Of a stretch of 64,000 nucleotides of DNA, positions 24,346 to 32,864 are shown in pieces (within the stretch, counting starts at the first letter, position 1; the number at the start of each line of letters is the position of its first letter). Source of the stretch: Pseudomonas sp. stari2 (GTDB lineage: Bacteria > Pseudomonadota > Gammaproteobacteria > Pseudomonadales > Pseudomonadaceae); assembly GCF_040760005.1 (NCBI RefSeq), contig NZ_CP099760.1:2599501-2663500 (forward strand), in the 5' to 3' direction. The translations under genes were made by a program, and so were the position numbers. The notes beneath the pieces were generated by a model, which did no database searches, was not told the origin of the DNA, and saw nothing but the letters and a program-made list of their open reading frames with translations.

Positions 24346-27300
24346 GGGGTTGTCCCTGGTGGAAGTAAAGTGATTGTTCCATCTTTTTCCAATGTAATAG
24401 ACCCAGATGGCTTGTACTCTTGTCCAGCTTTCGGATCAAGACCTGATCGAGTTCCTGAACGTTGGAAAAATTCTTCTGGTGATTTTATTTCTTCAATATT
24501 AGCGGTTTTGTTTCCTGGCACGATTCGAGTTTTCTCAAGAGAAAGGAAAGCCTCTTGGCCCTCAAATTTTCCTTCTAGTGCTTTCACATGCTTGCCAGCT
24601 TGGTTGGCATTGAGGTGGCCGAAACCAACATCTAAATCGCTACCTGGCAAGTTGTCACCTCGTACCCTACTTCCGCCAATGACTACTGAGGTTCCCTTTT
24701 TATAAGAGTCTTCAAGAATCATTTGAGCTTGCTCCTTGGGTAGGCCAGGAAGGTGCTCCTGCAAGAATGCTGCTTGTTCTTCTGGCCCAGAGGTTTTGAT
24801 AACTGTTTTTTCAGGGTATTTGTTAAATACCGACTTTTCAGTCCACTTCTTAGGCGGTTCAGCATCCGGGCATTGGCCCGGCTTAGAGTGCAGACCCAAC
24901 GGATCCACCCACCCCGTAGGGTTAGGCACGTACTGGTAGTTGTTCAACCCACCCGCAAGTTTGATCGGATCCGGCGTCAAAAACCGTCCAGTCCCCGGAT
25001 TGTAGTAGCGGTGCCGGTTGTAATGTAACCCTGTCTCCGCATCAAAATACTGACCCTGGAATCGCAACGGATTGTCGATTTCGCTGACATCCAGTGCAGC
25101 GAGGTTGCCGTACGCACGGTACTTCGCCGACCACATGATCTCGCCACTGTAGTCAGTGAGTTCCTGCGGCGTGCCTAGATGATCGAGTTGGTAGTAGAAC
25201 GGCGTCGCCTTGCGCGGGCCTTCGCCGTCAAGCATTGCCAGCGGGCGGAAGCTGCCGGGTTCGTAGATGTAGGTGCGATAGCGGTTGTCACCGCTTTCGG
25301 CGATAAGGCGTTCGCCTTGCCACAAGAATTCGGTTGTGTGGCCGTCGACGGTTTTCTCGATGCGGCGACCGAAAGCGTCGTACTTATAGGACGCGGTGCT
25401 GCCACCCGGTAGGCTCGCGCCGATCAGTCGATGCTGGCAGTCATAGCGGTATTCGGTGACGAGCTTCTGCCCGGTGCCACGGCGTTCGCGAATCAGGTTG
25501 CCAAAGGCGTCGTAGTCGTAATGGCGATCACCCTGCATCATCAGGCGGTTGCCTTTGACGTTGGCGAGGTTGGCTGTGCCTTCGTTGTTCTGGCCGAGCA
25601 GGTTGCCGGCCGGGTCGTGGGCGAAGCTTTCCGGTATCGCGCCACGCACGCTGATCAAGCGATCAAGCGGGTCGTAGTGGTAGCTGCGGTTGCCTTTGCG
25701 GCTGTCGTCGATGCCGGCGAGGTTGCCGTTTGCGTCGTAGTTGTAGCGGCGCTGGAACAGGTTTTTCTCGCGTTGGCTGACGCTATGGGCCTGCAAGCGG
25801 CCCTGTTCGTCATATTGATATTGGCTGAGCAACAGGCCTTGCTGCCGTTGCTGTTCGCGACCACCGCTAAACTGGTGAGACGTCAGGCGCGAACCGTTGA
25901 GGTCGATGCCGCTGAGCATACCGCCGGGTTGGTGGCGGTAGTCGAGTTTGCTGCCATCGGGTAAGCGACAGTGCTTGAGCTGGCCAACGCTGTCGTACTC
26001 ATAACGCAAGGTGCCCCAGCCCTGGTGTTCGGTGACGAGGCGGTTTTGCAGGTCGTATTCGTAGGCGAGTGGCCAGTGTCCGTCGTCGACGTTGACCAGG
26101 CGGCCGAGGGCGTCGTAGCTGTAATGGATTTCTTCGCCGTCGGGAAGGGTCTTCACCAGCAACCGGCCCGCGGTGTCTCGTTGGTACTCAGTTACCAACT
26201 CGCTACCGTCTTCACCGAATTCGGTTTTCTTCAGCAACTGGCCATTGAGGTCGTATTCGTATGCCGTGCGACGACCGTCGAAGCCGGTTTCCTGCTGGAT
26301 CAGGCCATTCGGGAAGTAGTCGAGGTGGTAATGCTCGCCGCGCTCGTTTTCGATCTCGGTCAGCAACAGGCGCGAGTTGTCGTAGCGGTAACGCAGCTGG
26401 CTGCCATCCGGGTTGATGCGACGGCTGACAAGGTGCAGTTTATCGGCGTATTCGAAACGGGTGACGCGGCCGAGTTCGTCGCGTTCGGCAGTGACATTGC
26501 CGTAGGCGTTGTAGGTAAACGCGCGCGTTGCGCCGCCCGGCAAGATAATTTGTGCGAGGCGGTTGGCGGTATCCCACTGATATTGGGTGATGGCACCAGA
26601 TTCCTCTTGCCGAGTAATCTGCCGGCCCAACGCATCGTAGCGGTATTTGCGTTGACCACCATCGGGCAGGCGTTCCTCAAGCAATTGACCGAGGTTGTTC
26701 CAGCCCAGTTGGTGGCGGCTGCCATCCGGGTGACGGATCTCCAGCAGACGTCCTTGACGGTCGTAGCTGTAGAACGTCGAATTTCCATCCGGGTCGATTT
26801 GCTGAGTGACATCACCCTGTCTGTTGCGTTGATACTTCCAGCTGGCTTTGCCACGGTGAACATCGCTGACGAATCCGTTGCTGTATTCGTACGTGGTGGC
26901 TTCATCTTCAGGAGGGATGACAGCGGTCATCAATCCATCATCGTCATACCGGTATTCAATTACGGCGCCGAGCGGATCTTTTTCTGCGACCAATTGGCCT
27001 TTGTCGTTATAGGCCTTGAGGTGCTCGGCACCATCCGGATCGATCTTGCTGATCAATCGCGCCTGATCGTCGTGGGTGTAAACCTCTTCGCTGCCATCGG
27101 CGTTGGTAACGGTCACGCTGCCTTTGTCATCCCAGGCGTAGCGCGCGTCCATCTGCGAGAAGTTTGCCCAGTGGTGGATGCATCGAGCCAGTTTGCCTTC
27201 GTTCTCCCACTCCCAGAAGAAGCTCGCGCCGCCGGCCAGTTGCCGCTCCAGAATCACGTGTTGATCGTTGTAGCGATAACTCTCGGCTTCCCCCGCGGCG

Positions 27301-29129
27301 TTCTTTGCTTCAATCAACCGGTGTTGCGCGTCATAGGTGTAGGTGACCAGCGTCTGGACGGTGTTCCAGGCATCCTCAAGATTGTCCGCCGGCAGAAACT
27401 GCTGATAGTCCACAGCCACAATATGTTTGCGGTCGTAGCGTAAAAGCAGGGCACGACCTGCGCCGTTGTCGAGGCGTTTGATGCGCCCGTGGATGTCTCG
27501 TGTGACGTGCAGGCGATTGCCATAGCTGTCGCTGATGGCAATCAGGGTTGCGCCTTTGCTGTTGAAGCGGAAGTGGTAGAACGATGGGCGTTTGCCTGCT
27601 TGGGCCAGTACCAGTTCGGACGGGTCATCGCCGAGGAAAATGGCTGCACGCGAGAGGCTGTTAGTGATCGCCGGGCGTTGCTCGCTTGGATGCGGGAACG
27701 GTGTGGAGCGGTTTTCGTGGTCGGTCCAGATGACCTCATCGCCCACGATTTCGATGCGGTGGGCAAGGGCGTGACTCCAGCCGTAGCCCAGGCCACAGTC
27801 GATTTCCACGGCGCTGGTTCTGTACAGGCGCGTCCATTCAAACGGCAGCAAGCCATCAAGTTGGCCATCTGTCAGCGTCAGCAGCTCTTCACCGGTGACC
27901 ATCGAAACCGGGCATCCGTTGGTGCAGGTTTCCGAGGCGGGTTCGGCACTCTTTTCCGCAGGCGACTTTGCCTGTTTGGAAGCGTCGTCACCGACTTTGC
28001 CTTTACCCAGTTTTGCGTTCTTTTTCCCGTCGAAGCGCAACTGAGAGACGCCGTTTCTCACCTTGGCTGTCACCCCACGCGCCGCAACAGCGGTGTACTT
28101 CTCGACATACTCCATAAAGCCATTGATGATCTTGAACAGCGACTTCACGAAGCTGGTGACAGCATTGATGACAAGCTCACCGTACTTCTTCAGTCGTGCG
28201 GCGAGGTAGATAACCCCTGTGCCTTCAGCCGCAATGGTCAGTACCACGCCAATCACGATATCGATCGCGATGCCGACGACAATGGCCGTGGTCATCTTCG
28301 CAACGTCGCCGGCCATTTTCATTGGCGGCAAGCCTGCCAACCAGATTACGGCACTGCGTACCAGCAGGAACAAAGCGGCTTCGTCGCTGGCCAGCAACAT
28401 GGCTTTTTTCATGATGTCTGGCGAGCTTTCGGCGACTTTGATCAGGTCCTGGACGCCGGCACCGAGATCTTTTGCAAACTTCTTGGGGTCTTGCAGAATG
28501 TCGAGCACCAGACTGATGCCATCCCACACGCCTTTGATGGCTTCCCAGCCACCCTCAAGAATGCCGTTGCCGATCGCCATCGCAGTCCCCGAAGCCGACA
28601 GGTTCGACCACTGGGGCTTGAACCCGGCCCACTCCTTGCGCAGGAAACCTTCAAGGTCTGCTGTTACGCCGCTGTAGGAACTGAACAGAGCGTCGATCTG
28701 TGCAGGTGTCACTTCGTTGTGAACACGGATTTTGTAGAATTTGCCGGGTACTCCGCCGGTCCAGCTGGCCTTGCCTTGCTGATCGAGTTTGACCTTGCTG
28801 ACTGCACCACCTTCCATTGCGACGATCTCGACTTCGATATCGCCGATGGGAATGTCATAAACCGATTCGAATTTACTTTCGATCAGCAGCGGTCCCTTCA
28901 ACGGGCATTGAGCCACGTTCGAAGAGAAGTCGCCGTCGGTCATGCTCACCGACTTACTGGTGTTGCCAACCTTGATCACTCGCTCCATGCCCAAAAGGGA
29001 AGGCAGGTCGGCTGCCCGACTGGCCTTGTCGGCGGCTCTCGCGTACCAGGTTTTGGTCTGTTCCTGATACAGCTTCAAACTGTCCTTGAAGGTGTTCAGT
29101 TGGTTGTCAACAAAGGCAACGCGATCCAT
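24342..29129 (-). CDS. T6SS Rhs effector with C-terminal nucleotidyltransferase toxin
   Basis: A 1595-residue Rhs protein. Residues 1-240 form a PAAR-less N-terminal region; 245-315 hold hydrophobic membrane-insertion segments; DUF6531 lies near 400-480 (GCPVSMVTGEELLTLTDGQL); many YD repeats follow to about 1370; the core ends at the cleavage motif PTGWVDPLGL (1404-1413). The variable tip (1414-1595, coded by 24345-24890) carries VVIGGSRVRG and GSDLDVGF, the GS...DxD signature of nucleotidyltransferases. I infer self-cleavage, carriage on VgrG and delivery into rival cells, where the tip would transfer a nucleotide to an unknown target. Start overlaps the DUF4123 stop (TGATG). Confidence 0.92.
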   Translation of the reverse strand: MDRVAFVDNQLNTFKDSLKLYQEQTKTWYARAADKASRAADLPSLLGMERVIKVGNTSKSVSMTDGDFSSNVAQCPLKGPLLIESKFESVYDIPIGDIEVEIVAMEGGAVSKVKLDQQGKASWTGGVPGKFYKIRVHNEVTPAQIDALFSSYSGVTADLEGFLRKEWAGFKPQWSNLSASGTAMAIGNGILEGGWEAIKGVWDGISLVLDILQDPKKFAKDLGAGVQDLIKVAESSPDIMKKAMLLASDEAALFLLVRSAVIWLAGLPPMKMAGDVAKMTTAIVVGIAIDIVIGVVLTIAAEGTGVIYLAARLKKYGELVINAVTSFVKSLFKIINGFMEYVEKYTAVAARGVTAKVRNGVSQLRFDGKKNAKLGKGKVGDDASKQAKSPAEKSAEPASETCTNGCPVSMVTGEELLTLTDGQLDGLLPFEWTRLYRTSAVEIDCGLGYGWSHALAHRIEIVGDEVIWTDHENRSTPFPHPSEQRPAITNSLSRAAIFLGDDPSELVLAQAGKRPSFYHFRFNSKGATLIAISDSYGNRLHVTRDIHGRIKRLDNGAGRALLLRYDRKHIVAVDYQQFLPADNLEDAWNTVQTLVTYTYDAQHRLIEAKNAAGEAESYRYNDQHVILERQLAGGASFFWEWENEGKLARCIHHWANFSQMDARYAWDDKGSVTVTNADGSEEVYTHDDQARLISKIDPDGAEHLKAYNDKGQLVAEKDPLGAVIEYRYDDDGLMTAVIPPEDEATTYEYSNGFVSDVHRGKASWKYQRNRQGDVTQQIDPDGNSTFYSYDRQGRLLEIRHPDGSRHQLGWNNLGQLLEERLPDGGQRKYRYDALGRQITRQEESGAITQYQWDTANRLAQIILPGGATRAFTYNAYGNVTAERDELGRVTRFEYADKLHLVSRRINPDGSQLRYRYDNSRLLLTEIENERGEHYHLDYFPNGLIQQETGFDGRRTAYEYDLNGQLLKKTEFGEDGSELVTEYQRDTAGRLLVKTLPDGEEIHYSYDALGRLVNVDDGHWPLAYEYDLQNRLVTEHQGWGTLRYEYDSVGQLKHCRLPDGSKLDYRHQPGGMLSGIDLNGSRLTSHQFSGGREQQRQQGLLLSQYQYDEQGRLQAHSVSQREKNLFQRRYNYDANGNLAGIDDSRKGNRSYHYDPLDRLISVRGAIPESFAHDPAGNLLGQNNEGTANLANVKGNRLMMQGDRHYDYDAFGNLIRERRGTGQKLVTEYRYDCQHRLIGASLPGGSTASYKYDAFGRRIEKTVDGHTTEFLWQGERLIAESGDNRYRTYIYEPGSFRPLAMLDGEGPRKATPFYYQLDHLGTPQELTDYSGEIMWSAKYRAYGNLAALDVSEIDNPLRFQGQYFDAETGLHYNRHRYYNPGTGRFLTPDPIKLAGGLNNYQYVPNPTGWVDPLGLHSKPGQCPDAEPPKKWTEKSVFNKYPEKTVIKTSGPEEQAAFLQEHLPGLPKEQAQMILEDSYKKGTSVVIGGSRVRGDNLPGSDLDVGFGHLNANQAGKHVKALEGKFEGQEAFLSLEKTRIVPGNKTANIEEIKSPEEFFQRSGTRSGLDPKAGQEYKPSGSITLEKDGTITLLPPGTTP

Positions 29130-29872
29130 CAGCCTTGCTCCAGAATCAGGTGGTTTAACAGTGCTTCTTTAAGGTTGTCCGGAGCATCCGGGCGACGCAC
29201 GAAACGGGTGATTTTCAGTTTCAGGTTGTTCTCGGGCCATGCGCTGTAGAGATCCGGGCGTGCTTCTTCGAGCCATTGCATCAAGTTGCCGACCAGCGTC
29301 GTGTGATCCTCTTTCGCCAACTGATCCAGCAACTTCTTCGGCACCTCCCACCACGGCCAATCCCTCGCCTTCGGCACCACCCTCGGTCCGACTTCCAGGC
29401 TCCGCCCATTGATCAGATACCGCTCAAACACTGGCAGAACCTCCCCAGCGCTCTCACCCAACCCATCAAGAATCGGATAGATATGCCGCCCATCCCAGAA
29501 CCGGAAAAACACCTCGGTCCCGTCCGGCATCTTCACCTGGGTCAGGCTGCGCAGGTGTTCGAAGACTTCGTTGGGCTCCGAGCGGGAGACCGCCAGCCAG
29601 CCCCAGTCGAGGGCGTCGGTTTCGGTGATCCAGGGCAGGAAAGCCGAGTTGGCCTTGAGTTCGGCGACGTAAGGCATCACCGGTTGCCAGGTGGCGTAGG
29701 GTGTTCCGCCCCAGACGGGGATGGCCTGGACGGTGGGTTCGCTTTGGTAGAGGGTCTTGAGTGCGTCGGCATCACTGGCGGCGCTGACGACCAAGTACAG
29801 ACGTTCGTCTTTCTGCAGCGGCTGTTGTGCCAGCCAATCCTTGGGTGTCAGTCGATTAGATGGCACAGGCAC
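29129..29872 (-). CDS. DUF4123 T6SS effector chaperone (Tap/TEC)
   Basis: About 247 residues. DUF4123 adaptor features include RLYLVVSAASDADALKTLY near the start, WLAVSRSEPNEVFEHLRSL and FFRFWDGRHIYPIL, a stretch typical of the family. These chaperones load a specific effector onto its VgrG. The start is unclear: GTG 29872 or GTG 29866 both lie inside the end of vgrG, and the second has AAGG at good distance. There is no ATG nearby. It is between vgrG and rhs with overlaps on both sides, so it should serve the Rhs protein. Confidence 0.88.
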   Translation of the reverse strand: MPVPSNRLTPKDWLAQQPLQKDERLYLVVSAASDADALKTLYQSEPTVQAIPVWGGTPYATWQPVMPYVAELKANSAFLPWITETDALDWGWLAVSRSEPNEVFEHLRSLTQVKMPDGTEVFFRFWDGRHIYPILDGLGESAGEVLPVFERYLINGRSLEVGPRVVPKARDWPWWEVPKKLLDQLAKEDHTTLVGNLMQWLEEARPDLYSAWPENNLKLKITRFVRRPDAPDNLKEALLNHLILEQG

Positions 29873-31898
29873 CTGCCTTGCATTTTTCACACTCTTCGCA
29901 GAACGGCGCATTACGCTTGAGGGTGTTGATTTGCGCCGGCGTCAGTACGGCGCCAGCCTTGTCGGCATCCGCCTGTTTCAGCACGCCAGGCATCAACGGC
30001 GCCGCCCCGGTCCCGCTTCCCGGCCCACCGCCGGAGTTGATGTTGATCGCCGGCCCGCTCATGGTCACGCCGCTGCCATCGATCTTGATGAAGCTGCCAC
30101 CGCCGACCAACGTCAGCTCAGCGCCAGCCTCCAGCACCACTTTCATGCCGCTGCTCAGGTGAATTTCCTGGCCGGCGTCGATGAACTGCCCGGTGCCGAT
30201 CTTGATGTGCTGGTTCACGCCCACGGTCAGGTGGTCGTTGGCGCGGGCTTCGACTTTGCGGTCTGCGTAGACGGTGTGGTGTTCTTCGGCCTTGAATTCC
30301 GTGTAGCTGTTCTTTTCCACGACGTCGTGGCGTTCGTTGCCGACGCGGATTTTCTGGTCGTGTTCGATGTTTTCGTCCCAGTCGCGCTGGGCGTGGAGGA
30401 AGATCTGTTCCTGGCCTTTCTTGTCTTCGATGCGCAGTTCGTTGAAGCCACCGCCACCCATGGAACTCAGGGTCTTGAAGGTGGTGCGGGTCTTGTTCGC
30501 CGGCAGCGCGTAGGGGACGGTGTTTTCCTTGTGGTACAGGCAGCCGCTGATCAGCGGCTGGTCGGGATCACCTTCGAGGAAGGTGACCAGCACTTCCATG
30601 CCGATGCGCGGGATGGCGATGCCGCCGTACTGGGCGCCGGCCCAGGCGCTGGAGACGCGCAGCCAGCAGCTGGTCTTGTCGTCGGCCTGGCCTTCACGGT
30701 CCCAGTGGAACTGGACTTTGACGCGTCCGTATTCGTCGCAGTGGATTTCCTGGCCTTTCGGCCCGGTGACCACGGCGCTCTGGCTGCCGAGGATGCGCGG
30801 TTTCGGGTGGTGCAGGGGCGGGCGGTTCGGCACGTCCCATGGGGTGGCCTGGAAACGGTTGCGGTAACCCTGATGGAAATCGTCTTTGAGCGCGGTGGTG
30901 TCACTGGTCACCGACTCTTCCAGCACTTGCGGCTGCTTGCCTTCGTGGTGGACTTCGGTGAGCAGCCACAGGTCGTTCCACTTCGCTTTCGGGTGTTCTT
31001 TCAGCGCGAGGAAATGGCCGCTGACCAGCAGCGGCTGGTCGCTCTTGCCTTCGGCAAGCTGGAAGTCGCTGCGATGGCGCTCGAGGGCGCGTTTGGCCAG
31101 GTGTTTGCCGCGCTCGCGGTCGACGAAACGGCCGGGGTAATCGTAATCCTCGAGGTCGGGCAGGGCGTCGCCACGGTTTTCGCTTTCGAGGGTGATGCGC
31201 GGTTTTTCGAAGTCGTAATCGCGGCGGGTCGTGCGGCTGGTGCGGGTTTCCAGGCGCAGATCGAAGCGCTTGATCACCGGGTCGCTGGCGACCATCCCGG
31301 AGTCCTGCTGATAGGCCACCGGCGCCAGTTTGTGGAACACCGTCTGGTCATCGCCGAACACCAGTTTGTGGGCCGTGGCGCTGTGCTGGAAGTGGTAGTG
31401 AATGCCTTCTTCTTCGCACAGGCGCTGGATGAAATGCAGGTCCGATTCGTCGTACTGCACGCAGTAGATACGATCGGGGTAGATCGACCCGGTCTGGAAC
31501 TCATAGGCGTTGCCCTGGATGCCATGTTCTTCGAGGACCTTGCCGATGATCTTCGGCACGCTGAGGTTCTGGAAGATCCGCTGGTTGATCCGGTGCGCGA
31601 GGTACGCCAGTTGCGGGCGCAGGGTCACGGAATAGCGCGTCAGGCGCTTGCCGGAATCGCCTTGCGCGGCGCGGTAAATCAGGCCGTGGATGCCGCTGCC
31701 GTCGGGCGACAGCTGCAAAAAGGCCGGTTTGTGCAGCAGGGTTTCGAGGTCCAGCGACGGCTGCTCACTGACCAGCTCCACCTCGAACACAAAAGGCTGG
31801 CTGATGGCTTCCCGACCGGTGAGGGTAAACACCTGAACGTCGTTGGAAAGCCCTTCGATGGTCAGGGCAAAGTGAGTTTCATTGGCCGGCGCGAACAT
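29856..31898 (-). CDS. vgrG: T6SS spike protein VgrG
   Basis: A 680-residue VgrG (tssI). It begins MFAPANETHFALTIEGLSND and shows the gp27/gp5-like body with YDESDLHFIQRLCEEEGIHY, the OB-fold QEIHCDEYGRVKVQFHWDRE, and CWLRVSSAWAGAQYGGIAIP, then the beta-helix spike. After the spike comes a short extension ending in a Cys cluster, CEECEKCKAGAC. No extra toxin domain is fused. It forms the puncturing tip and carries the effector through the DUF4123 chaperone. Ribosome site GAGGAACAAGGG precedes ATG 31898. The gene overlaps the chaperone gene. Confidence 0.96.
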   Translation of the reverse strand: MFAPANETHFALTIEGLSNDVQVFTLTGREAISQPFVFEVELVSEQPSLDLETLLHKPAFLQLSPDGSGIHGLIYRAAQGDSGKRLTRYSVTLRPQLAYLAHRINQRIFQNLSVPKIIGKVLEEHGIQGNAYEFQTGSIYPDRIYCVQYDESDLHFIQRLCEEEGIHYHFQHSATAHKLVFGDDQTVFHKLAPVAYQQDSGMVASDPVIKRFDLRLETRTSRTTRRDYDFEKPRITLESENRGDALPDLEDYDYPGRFVDRERGKHLAKRALERHRSDFQLAEGKSDQPLLVSGHFLALKEHPKAKWNDLWLLTEVHHEGKQPQVLEESVTSDTTALKDDFHQGYRNRFQATPWDVPNRPPLHHPKPRILGSQSAVVTGPKGQEIHCDEYGRVKVQFHWDREGQADDKTSCWLRVSSAWAGAQYGGIAIPRIGMEVLVTFLEGDPDQPLISGCLYHKENTVPYALPANKTRTTFKTLSSMGGGGFNELRIEDKKGQEQIFLHAQRDWDENIEHDQKIRVGNERHDVVEKNSYTEFKAEEHHTVYADRKVEARANDHLTVGVNQHIKIGTGQFIDAGQEIHLSSGMKVVLEAGAELTLVGGGSFIKIDGSGVTMSGPAININSGGGPGSGTGAAPLMPGVLKQADADKAGAVLTPAQINTLKRNAPFCEECEKCKAGACAI

Positions 31899-31983
31899 CC
31901 CTTGTTCCTCGTGCTGTACAGCGGCGTTCGTCGATGACCGCCAGGCGGATCAACGCACGCGAAATTCTGGAGGGCGTAAACAA

Positions 31984-32008
31984 CATCGACCAGCAGAGCT
32001 GGCCGATG
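31984..32008 (-). promoter_or_regulatory. Hairpin between hcp and vgrG
   Basis: CATCGACCAG (31984-31993) pairs with CTGGCCGATG (31999-32008) around CAGAG, with one mismatch. In the leftward transcript it is followed by TTGTTTACG. It could be a partial terminator that keeps hcp message above vgrG message, or an mRNA end stabiliser. Confidence 0.45.
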
Positions 32009-32028
32009 CTTGAAACGATCAGCCGTAA

Positions 32029-32544
32029 TTAAACGACTGGAGCACGCCAGTCATCGGAACCCGAAGTACCGGATACTTCGTGGGTCCAGGTGATTTTGCG
32101 GTAGGTGAACTGCACTTCTTCCAGGTGGGTGAAGTGCGAGTTGCCTGGATCCTGGCAGTTGTGCATTTTGTTGTTGATGGCGACGATGATCGCGTCTTCC
32201 AGTTTGGTGGTGTAGTAGTGCTCTTGAGTACCTTGAGCCGAAGTGCGGTACCACTGGATAACGATTTCGCTCATACGCTCGCCGGAGGTCAGAGCGGCTT
32301 GCAGCAGAGGCGAAGCCTTGTCGTAGACCTTGGTGATGATCACTGGCTTGTGAACGCGCTGACCGGTTGGCTGACCGGATTGCGGGTCACGCGGGATGAT
32401 CACGTCGTGGCTGAACGCCTGAACCATGACCTGGTCTTCGTGACCTTCCTGGTAGGTGTTGCCAACGGAGTCGGCAGTGAAGGCGCCGGCAGTGATCAGG
32501 CCTTGTTTTTCGCCGGTAACCGACATGTACGCTGGTGTTGCCAT
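32029..32544 (-). CDS. hcp: T6SS tube protein Hcp (Hcp1 type)
   Basis: A 171-residue Hcp. Typical features: MATPAYMSVTGEKQGLITAG, EGHEDQVMVQAFSHDVIIPR, TGQRVHKPVIITKVYDKASP, and near the end LEEVQFTYRKITWTHEVSGT. Hcp hexamers stack into the inner tube of the T6SS and carry small effectors. The ribosome site AAGGAGAGC lies eight bases before ATG 32544. The gene heads the leftward hcp-vgrG-DUF4123-rhs-immunity island; no baseplate, sheath or ClpV genes are in the window, so this is an auxiliary cluster depending on structural genes elsewhere. Confidence 0.96.
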   Translation of the reverse strand: MATPAYMSVTGEKQGLITAGAFTADSVGNTYQEGHEDQVMVQAFSHDVIIPRDPQSGQPTGQRVHKPVIITKVYDKASPLLQAALTSGERMSEIVIQWYRTSAQGTQEHYYTTKLEDAIIVAINNKMHNCQDPGNSHFTHLEEVQFTYRKITWTHEVSGTSGSDDWRAPVV

Positions 32545-32712
32545 GGGATGCTCTCCTTGCGGATAAAGTTAGGGTGCCCGGGAGGCGAAATCGCCCGGTG
32601 GGTGCCTGACTGTTATCAAGGAGCGTGCCAACATTTTCGAAGCCTCGTAAAACCGGGGGGATGGCGCTGGCAGTCATCGGATTTCGCGAAAAAGGGCAGC
32701 GTTTCAGGCGAA

Positions 32713-32758
32713 AAGTGCGCAAGAAGTTGCGCAGTACTGCGCAACTTCTTGCGCACTT
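32713..32758. repeat. 46-base perfect palindrome upstream of hcp
   Basis: Every base from 32713 to 32758 pairs about the centre at 32735/32736. Each half contains GCGCAAGAAGTTGCGC, itself a smaller dyad, so the site is two inverted copies of a 22-base hairpin unit. Confidence 0.95.
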
Positions 32759-32818
32759 GGCTGGAGGCCATGAGCGGCGTGGCTTGCAGCGGTTTTAAGG
32801 GGTGTTTTATTACGTACA

Positions 32819-32841
32819 ACTGCGCAACTTCTTGCGCAGTA
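32819..32841. repeat. Third copy of the palindrome unit, next to the hglS stop
   Basis: ACTGCGCAACTTCTTGCGCA at 32819-32838 repeats exactly the right half of the 46-base palindrome. With the following GT it forms its own dyad, ACTGCGCAA-CTTC-TTGCGCAGT. It lies 24 bases beyond the hglS stop and may also act as a 3' hairpin for that gene. Confidence 0.9.
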
Positions 32842-32864
32842 TGGCCAAACGCCGCTTCGTCGCC

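Larger units (their letters stand above)
32545..32864. other. Intergenic region upstream of hcp with palindromes
   Basis: The 320 bases between the hglS stop and the hcp start contain the 46-base palindrome at 32713-32758 and a further half-unit at 32819-32841. The hcp promoter should lie here, but no clear consensus hexamers or sigma-54 site were recognised. Confidence 0.5.

Noticed and set aside
29757..31937. Long plus-strand open frames opposite vgrG and rhs
   Set aside because: They are shadows of the GC-rich minus-strand genes; they have no ribosome site or recognisable domain, and the minus frames match known families.
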